Source: Brachyhypopomus gauderio (lineage: Eukaryota > Chordata > Actinopteri > Gymnotiformes > Hypopomidae). Taken from it: 64,000 bases of DNA. Shown piece after piece: positions 42,880 through 53,193 of the stretch. The position numbers and the translations under genes are program-made. Numbering within the stretch: position 1 is the first letter of the stretch; every line of letters begins with the position of its first letter. The stretch spans positions 641,501 to 705,500 of the forward strand of contig NC_135213.1 of the NCBI RefSeq assembly GCF_052324685.1. The letters are read 5' to 3'. The notes beneath the pieces were generated by a model. It ran no database searches. It had not been told where the DNA came from and saw only the letters and a list, made by a program, of their open reading frames with translations.

Positions 42880-43140
42880 TCCTTCTCCTCCCCACCGTAG
42901 CCTACGGGGGGCGCGGAACACACGGAAGGTGGGTAGCTGTCGTCGTCATCCTCCTCCTCCCCACCGTAGTCTACGGTGGGTGCGGAGCACACAGACAGAG
43001 GGTAGCTGTCGTCCTGCTCCTCCTCCTCACCGTAGTCCACGGTGGGAGCGGAACACACAGACGGAGGGTAGTCTTCCTCCTCATCCTCCTCCTCACTGTA
43101 GCCTACAGTGGGAGAGGGGCACACGGGAGGAGGGAGGTCA
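42880..43140. repeat. 60-bp tandem repeat inside the long LTR
   Basis: About four diverged units containing CCTCCTCCTCACCGTAG, CACGGTGG and GGAACACACAGACGGAGGGT. Confidence 0.8.
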
Positions 43141-43162
43141 TCCTCCTCCTCAGAACGTGACA

Positions 43163-43595
43163 ATAACATGACAATTTGCTCAAGATTAACATAACCTGGG
43201 GCTATTTCCACAGGTCAAAACTTATGATTTGAAAATGGATTAAACATTTAATGTTCTGAGCCTTTGTTCTGGGGAAGCACTGCCCTGCAACCAGCTTTAT
43301 TTTTACATTATTAACAGTCAAGAAAAGGTTTCCAAATGAAATAAGCTTTAATGTTCTCTAGATATTTCGTGGCATTTTGGTGTTTTTGTGTCCATTAACT
43401 TTGAGCTCCGACAGTTACACCGTTAATATCGCACACACTTACACACACTTACGCACTGACTCATATAGGTTTGCTCCTTTTTATTTGAAACAAATCCAAA
43501 ATCTGTAGCAGTGGTGTTTTTCTTTGAAACCAGCTCACTTGAGTCACAACTAACACTCGTCGTCATTGTGGCCTTTTTTGTGGCCTTTTTCCCTC
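43163..43595. other. no gene recognised
   Basis: Unremarkable. Ends with three GTGGCCTTTTT-like repeats just before the palindrome. Confidence 0.35.
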
Positions 43596-43726
43596 TATGG
43601 CCTTTTTAAAGGCCATATATTGTGAAGATGTAAAGACCATACACTGTGATGGTGTGAAGACTCTTCACACCATTACAGTGTATGGTCTTTACATCTTCAC
43701 AATATATGGCCTTTAAAAAGGCCATA
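43596..43726. repeat. near-perfect 131-bp palindrome
   Basis: Two arms of about 64 bases pair with one mismatch (CTGTGATGG against CTGTAATGG) around a 3-base centre in GTGTGAAGACTCTTCACAC. The outer ends are TATGGCCTTTTTAAAGGCC and its complement. A transcript would fold into a long hairpin. Confidence 0.92.
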
Positions 43727-43860
43727 TGCTGGGAAGATGTAAAGACCATACGCTGTGAAGATGTTAAGGCCATATACTGTGAAGATGTAAAGGCCATATA
43801 CTGTGACGGTGTAAAAACCATACACTGTGAAGATGTAAAGTCCATACACTGTGAAGGTGT
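43727..43860. repeat. 24-bp tandem array next to the palindrome
   Basis: Five to six units of the form GAAGATGTAAAGACCATACA followed by CTGT. The same unit makes up the arms of the palindrome, so the palindrome is an inverted part of this array. Confidence 0.88.
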
Positions 43861-44922
43861 TGTGCAGCTGCTCTGGATTCTAGTGTTTACCAGACTGAAG
43901 TGTTTTAATACTGATCTACTTTGTGGGTAAATGGTTGCTGAAATAAATGTGACGTGCTGCAGGTACTGGGCACGAGTTGCTATTTTAGTACGGGTGTTGT
44001 TTGTGTGTTGTGATCACTAAAATTAGATTTACAGTGAAAAGTAGAATGCTAGAATTCAGCAAAATTTGTCTTCGTTCACATGATTTCTAAAGTTTGAAAT
44101 GAAAAGAATATTATGTCCAAGACTTGATCTTTTCTGTTTTCAGTGTTAATTTCATTGACAAATAATTTGTGTCACAGTTTTCATCAACGAACGAAAACAT
44201 TTAAAGCATTTAAACATCATTACAAATACAAGGAATAGATTTATTAAAAACATGTATAGTCATGGAGTAACCCCTTGCCCTGAACATTTGCAGTATTGCG
44301 ATACCCCATTATTGCTGGTATTCGAGCCCTACAATAAACTTCAGACAAACATTAAAACTATTTTATTCAGTGTTTATTAAGCAATTGAAATACATTACTA
44401 ATTGTGTTTAATGTTGTAAGTAAATTAGTTAAATCAAGTAAAATATTTATGAGTGTAGAGAAAGCTCTTTAAATAATAGCAAAGTGTTTCTCTGTGCTTA
44501 GACAGCCTTAGTATGCGGTGAGCAGCGAAATACCGTAAAATGAAGCATATAGGCGCAATAAGATTTAAAGCACGTGAATCGCAAAGCGCGGATAACCTGA
44601 CCGTGGTGTTTTACCAGGGCGGAGCAGCATCCCAATTAGTTACAGACAGCAATTGGTCCCAAAGATGTTCAAAACAAATCCTGAATCTGGATCCAACCTC
44701 CATCCTGCAACAAAGAACATGCATGCACCATCTCATAATAACATAACAAGACTTCATCAAGTGTTTTGGGGAAAAAAACTAAAATATTAATATTATTATT
44801 ATAATGATGAAAACATCGTTAACATTATTGATGATGATGAAGACATTGTTATTAATATTGTTGTTGATTATGATGACAACGTTATTAATATTATTTTTGA
44901 TGATGATGGACATCGTTGTTAA

Positions 44923-44964
<42 letters not shown>

Positions 44965-45243
44965 GATAATAGTAATGATAATGAGGGGGCTCTGGGGTAT
45001 GGAGGCATGTTCCCACCTCTATTATTGACATGACAATTATGAATTACTAAAACAGTGGTCACCTAGTTCTGTGCGTTGTGAGCGTTGTAATCATAAAGTT
45101 GCACCAGTAGATGGCGCACTATTCCTACATAGAAAGCTTTGGTGGCCAGCGGAGGTGTAGGAGGAGGAATATAAATTATGAGTGACGTGTACAGAAGCTC
45201 CTCCTCTAAGTGTTACTATGTGTTATTTTATCTGTCTGTCCAG
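43861..45243. other. 5' flank of the caspase gene; microsatellite DNA
   Basis: No gene. ATGATG/ATTATT-rich microsatellite stretches at 44790-44980, with an (ATT)n core at about 44925-44962. A CTCF-like core CCAGTAGATGGCGC is at 45104-45117, about 130 bp upstream of the chosen start. Confidence 0.45.
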
Positions 45244-48200
45244 ATGGACCTGATCTCTCACATGAACATAATGGCAAGTCAGAGCACAGAAAAACTTTTA
45301 GGTAACTTGTTTTCCTTGTCCTGTAATCTCATTCTTATACTTCCATTCTTTTTGTTTAACTATTTCTTCTATTTTATATTGACTTCATTTTGACTTTCTA
45401 TAGTTTCTTCTTCTCCTTCTCTTAATAATAAGTGTAACTGTATAATAGTATAATAGCAATAGTAGTAGTAGTAATCGTAATAATAGTAGTAGTAATAGTA
45501 ATAGCAATAGTTGTAATAGTAGTAATAGTTATAGTAATTATAGTATTAGTAATAGTAATAGCAAGAGTAGTAATAGTAGTAGTAGTAATAGTATTACTAC
45601 TACTACTATTACTACTAATTATAGTACTAGTAATAGTAATAGCAAGAGTAGTTGTAATAGTAATTGAAGTAATTGTACTACTACTACTAATAATAGTAGT
45701 AATAGTAGTATTGATTTGCTTACAGAGTACAAGATGAACTACAAGAGGCGTGGACTGGCTCTCATCTTCAACCAGGAGAAATTTTACTGGGAGCTAAAAC
45801 TAAACAAACGTTTTGGAACAACTAAAGACAAAGAAAATCTCACTGAAAGGTGAATATTTAGACGCAGGGAAAGATGTTCAGCTAATTTAATTGACATTGA
45901 CCAACATCTATATGATAAATACATGAACTACTGTACGTATGGGAAACAACTTAGAAGAACATGACTACAATCAAGAAGGTGTAAACCCATTTTACAGCAT
46001 ATATATTATCAGTCAAAGGCCCCTTTGCTACAACATGAGGAAGTCCTTACTGAGACACTGTTTAACACTTTTTTTCATGGGAGACACTGCTTAAACTTCT
46101 TTTTCTTAGGTAGACACTGTTTTAACTACTTTTTGCATAATTAAGTGTCTAGACAACCACTTTTTTAGACCATGGGACAAAAAACACTATTTGTTCAGAA
46201 CTTGGGAAAACATTTTCTGTTTGCAATTTTTACTTCAGATTCCAAAATCTAGGGTTTGATGTGGATGCAAATGATGATCTAAACAAGGAGGACATGATGA
46301 AGAAAATACGTGAAGGTACAACTTTATCATTTCATTATTCCAAATGTAAAGTGGTTCTCATAAAAGTTTTCTTTTATTCTGAACTGTAACGTCAGCTGTT
46401 TTGAATGTCGTGTCACTACCATGACAACCGTTGTCTATAGTGGCAACTGGCGACCACAGCGAGGCTGATTGCTTCGTCTGTGTCTTCTTAAGTCATGGGG
46501 AAGATGGACACATCTTTGCCCGTGATGACAAGGTTAACATTAAAGACATAACCACCCTCTTCAGAGGAGATACATGCCAGAGCCTCATAGGGAAACCAAA
46601 GATATTTATCTTCCAGGTGAGTTGCGACCAGGTAGAAACCCTTACTTGCTTCTCTTATTTGTTTCAGTTTAGAAGTTCAAAGTGTTTGAGTGTGCATGCA
46701 GTATTCTACAGATATTAATGTGTGTTCTGGTTTTATTGTGCATTTTATTATGCACGAATGAGCAGTGATCATAGTACACTGTTGTAGCATCGTAATGACA
46801 CTTTGACACCATTTGCGATTATAGGCATGCCGTGGTAACAATGATGACAATGCTGTGACCCCCATGGGGGCTGCTGAGGAAGTGGAGGAGGTAGAGGAGG
46901 AGCCTGCAATGGTCTACACCCTCCCAGCAGAGGCGGACTTCCTCATGTGTTACTGTGTAGCTGAGGGTGAGTGTAGATGTCTGGGAAATGTGGTTATCAC
47001 ACTCAACATCCAAACACATTTTAGCAGTGGGAACTTACAGGTTCTGTTCTCTGTTCATTTCTGCCTTTATGTTCTGAGTGGTGTTTGGTCCTCATTCAAC
47101 AACTTTAATGAAATTTGGATTTAGAAATTTCAGACAGAATTTTCAGTACATGAAGTGGAATACACAGTAGTCTAGTCTAATGTCTGTGTAACACAAGTAG
47201 TTTTTCCTGTTATCTATATAGCACACAGTAGTCTAGTCTAATAGTCTAGTCTAATATCTATGTAACACACAGTAGTTTAGTTTAACATCATTACAACATA
47301 ACGTTGTAATTCAGGAGATATTTTATTTTCATCAAGTGAAAATTGGGACAGGAGATTTCAAAATGTACAAACCTTACAGTGACAGGTCTACAGTAACAGC
47401 TCACTGTTTGATTTACATCCACTTTCACTTTTACTTTGTACTTTATCTCATTAGCTTGTCCTTCAGTTTAAATACTGCAGTAAGGTGCAAAAAGTTAATG
47501 TTTACTTATTTACTGTGTAAGACTGTGTAGGCTTGTTTACACCCTTAATAAGTTACCAGTTATGATTTTCATCCAATTGTAATTTCTCCTCTGTATTTAA
47601 CCCATCCATGAAGTGAGAACACACACCCTAGTTATCACTAGGGGACTATGAGTACAGAAGCACACACTAGTGATCACTAGGGGACTATGGGCAACCCTAG
47701 TTTGGCACCAGGGGAGCAGTTGGGGTTTATTGCCTTGCTCAAGGGCTCTTCAGTTATGGCCTAGCTGGGAATGAAAGCCAAGACACTCCGATCACAACTA
47801 GACCACTGCTGCCTCTGTCGCCATATTAGGTCATTTTTTAAATATGTGATTTTAATATAACCTCTTATATTAATAGGATTATTAACTGTGATATTAATAT
47901 AATCTCTTTATATTAATAGGATTATTATCTATGATTAAGATTTTTATATAATCTCTTATTTTAATAGAATTTTAATGTGATTTTTATATAATCTCTTACA
48001 TTAATAGGATTATAATATGTGATTTTAATATAATCTCTCGTGTTTATGTCATGCTGCAAGGAATGAGGCAGGATGTGTGTATGAGTTCCTTCAACATATA
48101 GCTTTATTGTTGCACATGTAAACAGTAAACAACTAACACAAACTAACACGATACTGAATGGACTCACAAAGACGAGCATGGGACAAGACTAACTCACACA

Positions 48201-49441
48201 ATACAGTATATACTCAACACATGTTACACGAGCGCCTCGTGTAACACATTGGACTAACAAGACGTATGAACACGTAAACAAATAGCCACACCCACAGGAA
48301 GTACCTATACATACGCCCAAAGGGAGGGGTCCAGGGCTGTAATGTGTTAATTATAGTTTTTTGCAGCTGCTAAGACCCCAAAAGTGGTACTAATAGCAAA
48401 ATTTTTGAAAACACTAACCAATGTTGCCTATCTATTGACGTGGTGCACTAAACCTTAAGCACATTCTCTGCCTTACACTCATTTGCAAAACATAAAACAC
48501 CCATAATGAGACCTCTGACAAACCTTTACAGCAGACTACAAACTGAACACTCAAACACATGGTAGCAGTGTTTTACATTTGTCATGGTAGCAGTGTTTTT
48601 GCATTTCCATTTGTTTTCCATTTGTGTGTATGTGACGTCTGTGACGTCGGGACAGAAGCAGCTGGAGGCAGGGGCTGAGAATGACCGGTTTTGTTATCCA
48701 TGATAATGAACCAACAGAAAAACTCAGGCCACAAGGCAGAAGCGATGCAATACACAAACAAAAGAGAAAAGATACAAAAGAGAAGCCAATGGGAACGGAT
48801 GAGTCCAGCAGACAGGGCAAGGTGTCCCACGACGAGGCGAGGGTGCAGGCTGAATAGCACTGGACAGCGCAACCTGTGGGAATAAATACAGCCCTGAACT
48901 GATTAGGTGCAGGTGTCAGTATTCAGGTGACCGAGGCGGGAGGAGTGACCGGGACTGAGAGGGTGTGTCCTGTGTGGTTGTGGGCGTGCTTGTGAGAGAA
49001 GGGGTGCGTGTGCGCGCCCTCTGGTGGCGTCCGGGCCGACGTAATAGGATTATAATAATTGATTTTAATATAATATCATATTAATAGGATTATAATAATT
49101 GATTTTAATATAATATCATATTAATAGGATTATAATAATTGATTTTAATATAATCTCTTATATTAATAGGATTCCAAGCGTATCGCAACACATCCTCTGG
49201 CAGCTTGTACATCCAGGACCTGTGTGAGACTCTGAGAGATCACGGCTCAACCCTGGAGGTCACAGAGCTCCTGACCCTGGTCAACCAGAAGGTCTCCGGA
49301 CGCAGCGCCGTGCGCAAGGACGGGAGGGGGAAACAGCAGCCCTGCTTTACCTCCATGCTCAACAAGAGACTGTACTTCAGACCCAAGGAGGAGAGCACCA
49401 CAGATCTAACACAATTACAGGGACAAACACCATCTGACTGA
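45244..49441 (+). CDS. casp6: caspase-6-like executioner caspase, 6 exons
   Basis: Exons 45244-45301, 45726-45849, 46239-46315, 46441-46616, 46825-46966, 49170-49441; 849 nt, 282 residues, all phases fit. Caspase-6 hallmarks are [33 protein letters not shown] (catalytic His105), [12 protein letters not shown] (catalytic Cys147) and [14 protein letters not shown]. The small subunit has YRNT (S1 arginine, residue 198), IQDLCETL and [11 protein letters not shown]. It cleaves after Asp in apoptosis, by family. Two oddities: the inter-subunit linker lacks caspase cleavage sites (acidic Glu run instead), and GSW of the S2 pocket is GSL (Leu205). A TCTGTCCAG just before 45244 could be an acceptor, so an upstream exon is possible; the frame is also open to an ATG at 45178. 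An AATAAA lies at 49455. The paralogue among fish casp6 genes is uncertain. Confidence 0.88.
45425..45718. repeat. TAG/TAA trinucleotide repeat region in caspase intron 1
   Basis: Long imperfect (TAG)n, (TAA)n and complementary (TAC)n/(CTA)n runs, ending just before the exon 2 acceptor at 45725. Opposed TAG and CTA runs could pair in the transcript. Confidence 0.9.
47585..47822 (-). mobile_element. tRNA-derived SINE in caspase intron 5, diverged
   Basis: The minus strand carries the family's body (GAAGAGCCCTTGAGCAAGGC, AACTGCTCCCCTGG, CACTAGTGTGTGCTTCTGTA) with one internal duplication of the ATCACTAGGGGACTATG part. The tRNA-like head is degraded. Confidence 0.65.
47835..48044. repeat. minisatellite in caspase intron 5, part 1
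   Basis: About four to five units of 43-50 bp built on TGATTTTAATATAATCTCTT plus ATATTAATAGGATTAT. It is interrupted by LTR-type sequence and resumes at 49042. Confidence 0.85.
48045..48345 (-). mobile_element. LTR-like fragment in caspase intron 5
   Basis: The plus strand starts TGTCATGCTGCAAGGAATGA and contains ACGCCCAAAGGGAGGGGTCC, a phrase close to CGCCCAAAAGGGAGGGGCCG in the long LTR at 41720-43162. One end is unclear and no target duplication was found. Confidence 0.4.
48640..49041 (-). mobile_element. solo LTR of the chromovirus family in caspase intron 5
   Basis: TGTGACGTCGGGACAGAAGC to CGTCCGGGCCGACG is the antisense of the LTR family at 18405-21888, with matching ATAAATACAGCCCTGAACTG and GTGTGGTTGTGGGCGTG. 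The last about 8 bases (expected ACCGTGACA) are missing, and it joins directly to minisatellite sequence. Its target duplication is not visible. Confidence 0.75.
49042..49170. repeat. minisatellite in caspase intron 5, part 2, ending at the exon 6 acceptor
   Basis: Three units of about 40 bp (ATTAATAGGATTATAATAAT plus TGATTTTAATATAAT). The last unit's TATTAATAG is the acceptor used for exon 6 at 49170, and the unit's GGATT equals the first bases of the exon. Confidence 0.88.
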
Positions 49442-50138
49442 CTAGTGTAATGTCAATAAAGAAACAATGACTGCTACATGATCTTGTTTGTCTTCACATC
49501 CGTTCTGATCCCTGAAGCAGTTACATCACACAGCACTTCCCCTTTGAGCACACATGTTGTTGTTGATGCTGGTTGTGTTTGACGCTGCACAGCTCAGTGC
49601 AGCCCAGACTGGAATGGCAGGTCCAACAGGCATATGCCCATTTTATACAAATAATGCAAAAGCCCCTCTTTAAATGTATCCACAAAAATAAATATCCAAA
49701 ACCAATCAAATAATTAAACAACAAAAAAAAATACAGTTTACATACATTTACAGCTTACACATGTGCAGATACATTTTTTTTATTTGTGATTAAGTCCACT
49801 GAGAATTTACAGTTGAGTTTGTTATGAGGTATGTACCATAGAATATATATACTCCCTTCATGTCAGTAGTTTAAGTGCTTTTGATGTTTAGTTATGTTGC
49901 ACTTTACCAGCGACAAATTTAAGAGAATAAACAAGATTCTACCACTTCTGCTAAATTTAACCACCTGCATGCAGTGTGCCTTGTGACCATAAACGTGCCT
50001 GGCCACTTACATGCCAAAGAAGAATGTGGTTTCAGTCTTGAGACAGAAAGGACAAAGTCTGTGAGGTTTTTTGTGGTCATGTTTGTCAAGTTTATGTGTC
50101 TACTGAAAATATCTGTACAGAGTTCATGCAGACAATGA
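49442..50138. other. 3' flank of the caspase gene; no gene recognised
   Basis: Contains AATAAA at 49455. 49900-50138 stays open on the minus strand but has no known motif. Confidence 0.35.
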
Positions 50139-50592
50139 ATGAAAGAGTCAAATCCATTGGTCCATTGGTACACTTTTATTTATAAGGCCATGCTTGGACT
50201 ATTGCCCTCGTATATCTGTTCCTTAATCACACAGAGAAGTGTTGATGCCTACGGTCTGCGTTCCAATGAACATTTGCTACTCTCTATTCCTTATGTCCGC
50301 ACCGAAATTGGAAAAAGGTCTTTCACCTTCTCTGCCCCTTCTTCATGGAACACTTTGCAAAAGGACTGGAAAATTACAGAACTGATCACGTTAAAAGACT
50401 TTAAAGCTAGATTGAGAGCAGTTGAGACAGCCTCCCTCACATGCACCTGTTTTAATTAATTTTGTAAATTTTATTTGTTGGTTGTAACTGTAATGCTGTT
50501 GTTGCATCTTGGCCAGGGCTCCCTTGAAAAAGAGGTTCTTAATCTCAATGGGATTTTTCCCTGGTAAAATAAAGTTTAAATTAAAAAATGTA
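50139..50592 (+). pseudogene. LINE ORF2 C-terminus and 3' UTR
   Basis: The frame 50139-50459 reads LVHWYTFIYKAMLGLLPSYI, YGLRSNEHLLLSIPYVRTE and FSAPSSWNTLQKDW then KDFKARLRAVE, the end of a fish LINE polyprotein. The 3' UTR has TTGGCCAGGGCTCCCTTGAA and ends in AATAAAGTTTAAATTAAAAA. 5'-truncated; no reverse transcriptase core. Confidence 0.8.
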
Positions 50593-50734
50593 AAAAAATC
50601 GGGGACACACAATTGTATTATTAAAAGAGAGAAAGAGAACCAGTTTTATTTTAGAACTGATTAGCATGAATTCAGTCGTTTTTCTGATAGACAAGTTTCT
50701 AACTGATCATAAAAGGTAGATCTTTAATGGATTT

Positions 50735-50890
50735 AGTACTAAAATAAATATCTATGTCATGCAAGACATGTCCTAAAGGAAGAATGTAGAACATGAACAG
50801 AAGGGGCCCAAGATGTGAACCCCTCCAGTGGAGAAGGAGACGTATAGCCAGAGATGGTCTAACTGCTACTCTCTCTGGGACCAGTGTTGA
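50735..50890 (-). pseudogene. LINE reverse transcriptase scrap
   Basis: The minus strand reads HLGPLLFMFYILPLGHVLHD, the block that usually follows GVPQGS and precedes YADD in L2/L1-type reverse transcriptases. Neither neighbour motif is present, and the flanks are unrecognisable. Confidence 0.5.
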
Positions 50891-52127
50891 GGGCAGAGTC
50901 ATCAATGCTCAGCCCACACAAACAAGTGATCCAGCAGAGTCACCTAAGAGTCCACACACATGATATCATCACATGAGACATGAGCAGTGCTGTGGTAGGG
51001 ATGGAATCTGGACTGGAATGACTCAGAGAGATTGTGAATTTCCAGAAAGTTTTGGAGATGACAGGCAAAAGTTTTTTTTTGAGAACTGTATCCACCCTGT
51101 CATGTCTGGCTCCACCCCTTCTTGGTTTTGGTCATGTTGGCTCCTCCTCTGATCGTCTGTCATGTTGTTTTGATTTTCCATGTGCTTTCTTCTCTATATC
51201 ACGCCTTCTCGTTTAAGTTCCCGCTCTCTTATTAATGTCATTTGTTAGTTTGGTATTTAGTTGAGGCACTGGGAAATATGCCTTGCAGGTTATTCTCTGA
51301 AGTAGAGTGATCTTTGTATGTACTGCGTATTCTTACGAATCTGAATGATGGTGAATGTTAATGCTACAACCTTATGTGTGCTTGTTAGTGGCATGTCTTT
51401 ACATGTTATCCCATGATGATTCCTCAGTTGTGTATTCCCTGTTTGATAGTGTATTCTCAGATTTTCTAGTTATAGTGTGTGGTTGTTTGGTTAGTGGTTA
51501 TTGTACTATTGTACTCGCAGTGTGTCATTATGCCTCGGCATCAAGGTGCCTTCCATGTTCATTCTGTGGGTTTGAGTGTTGGTCTAGCATGTGGAAGAAA
51601 TTCGATTCTCTCAAGCAAGTGTGTCCATCTCCTAGTTATTCCACATTACACAGTCAAGAAAGAGTAGAGATATGCTGTAATTTACCCAGAATGGATGGGT
51701 CTAAAACAAATGTTTTGAGCAAAGGAGTGACCACAGCAATGTTGAACATAGAAGTAACCTGTCCATTAAGAAGTGATTGATAAGATTTGTGAGTTGAGGG
51801 ACCAGGGCAGGGAGACAAACGTTAGCTTAGATGTAGGGAGAGGAGCACATGGGTGTCGTTTTTAATTAGCACATCAGGAATAAAGAACAATCAAACATAT
51901 GAAAAGCAGAAAGAGAAGAGAATGGAAAGTCAGCAAGGAAAAGTTGTTGGAGGTGGAGAAACAACATCTCCAGAGACGTGATGATCGGTGGAGAAACAAC
52001 ATCTCCAGAGAAGTGATGATCGGTGCACGTTTAGATTCAAAGACATGCATGAGTCACACAGAAAGTCACAGGCACCCTGATATCTGTGCTAGTACTAATA
52101 TAACACCATGTAGAGACCCACCCTGGA
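50891..52127. other. no gene; 35-bp tandem duplication at 51955-52024
   Basis: GAGAAACAACATCTCCAGAG followed by ACGTGATGATCGGTG occurs twice head to tail. The TCTGTGCTAGTACTAATATA phrase just before 52128 recurs just after 55650, the flank interrupted by the Harbinger element. Confidence 0.5.
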
Positions 52128-52379
52128 GGGTATTCCAGAAAGCGGGGTTAACAAACTCTAAACTTAACCCTGAACTCTGAGTTGTCTTACCCCGATCTGA
52201 CATACTCAGAGTTTTCGGTTCCAAAACGGCTGATTGGAGTTAAAGTAATCAGGGTCGCTCAACTCTGAGTAGGTTGACCCAGACAGAAGCGCGTTCACGC
52301 GTAACTATAAAAGGCATTCTTAATGGAACGCAGATAAATAGGATTTATCATGGACTTAAACGCGAAAATCAGCCGAGCA

Positions 52380-52530
52380 TCGTATTTCACACCACTGTAG
52401 CTTAGGAGTATTAATGACTGCGTATGCAGAATATTTTAGATATTATTAAACGTAAATGTAATACTGCGGTAGCTGCTAGAGAAAGGCAGTAAGCATGTCA
52501 AAGAATTGCCAACAGAGTTAATGCGTGAGT
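52380..52530 (+). pseudogene. Harbinger Myb-like protein scrap
   Basis: The plus strand reads KCNTAVAARERQ, a stop, then ACQRIANRVNA, recalling the helix of the Myb/SANT partner protein (usually REAWQRIADRVNA). It is divergent in sense to the transposase pieces, as in intact Harbinger elements. Confidence 0.4.
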
Positions 52531-52894
52531 GAAAATGATATTTTTATATTTAGCAGAAGGGTGCGATTATATTATTATTTTCTCCACCTTTATAATACTG
52601 TATTGAGTTTTTAAATATTTTTTAATTGAACACTTACTGATTCCAGGTCTAATCTGAGTGGTGTGAAACACACATGGCATCAGATAAAAATGAAGTATAA
52701 GAATATAGTACAAAGTGGTATGGCTGTATATAACTATATATATAATATATATAATAATATATTCTAAAATATATTTATTTACAAGAAAAATGAAATAATG
52801 AAACATAACAGTGAATTTGACTGTAATGTATATTAAAAGGTTACAGGGTGGATGGTGGGGTGGGGTGGGTGGTGGTGCATGATTTAATGTGGAA

Positions 52895-53193
52895 AGCAGT
52901 GATTGTCACCCACATGCATGTAAGGTTCCTCATCTGTGGGCATGTCAAAGATGGTAGGCTGTCGCTCTTCCTGGATGGTTGCAATGTTGTGTAATACCAC
53001 ATATGCCATTATTATGTGGCACACCCTATCAGGGGTTACTCTGAGCCCCTTCAGGCACTGGAACCTGGCCTTGAGGGATTCCTAGGGTCATTTAAATTCT
53101 TGCCCTGGTTTTGCTGTGGGCCTGATTGTAGCGGGACTGTGGTCCAGGTGCAAGATCTGAATAGGGAGTCATAAGGTAGGCCTATAGGACAGG
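52895..53193 (-). pseudogene. Harbinger transposase C-terminus
   Basis: The minus strand reads MTPYSDLAPGPQSRYNQAHS, KTRARI, a stop, then (frameshifted) ARFQCLKGLRVTPDRVCHII, MAYVVLHNIATIQEERQP and MPTDEEPYMHVG. These are the HARBI1-type C-terminal blocks. The coding sequence continues upstream at 54073-54130 (GDRGYPCLSYRP) once the hAT insertion is skipped. Confidence 0.8.

Larger units (their letters stand above)
41720..43162 (-). mobile_element. long solo LTR (1443 bp), chromovirus-like ends
   Basis: The minus strand starts TGTCACGTTCTGAGGAGG and ends CCCGCGCGTCACA, the same TGTCACG..CGTCACA termini as the gypsy LTRs in this window. The perfect 5-bp duplication ATAAC flanks it (41715-41719, 43163-43167). 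It is very GC-rich and contains two tandem arrays: about 27-bp units at 42480-42640 and about 60-bp units at 42880-43140. Long open frames over these arrays are low-complexity (acidic EEED or AAPD repeats) and I do not read them as genes. Confidence 0.8.

Noticed and set aside
42196-43211. Two long minus-strand frames (241 and 138 codons) with acidic and Ala/Pro-rich repeats
   Set aside because: They lie within a solo LTR bounded by a 5-bp duplication, are made of tandem repeats open on both strands, and match no domain.
43606-43930. Frames encoding repeated CEDVKAIYCEDVK or SSQYMAF
   Set aside because: Products of the 24-bp array and palindrome; open on both strands because of the period.
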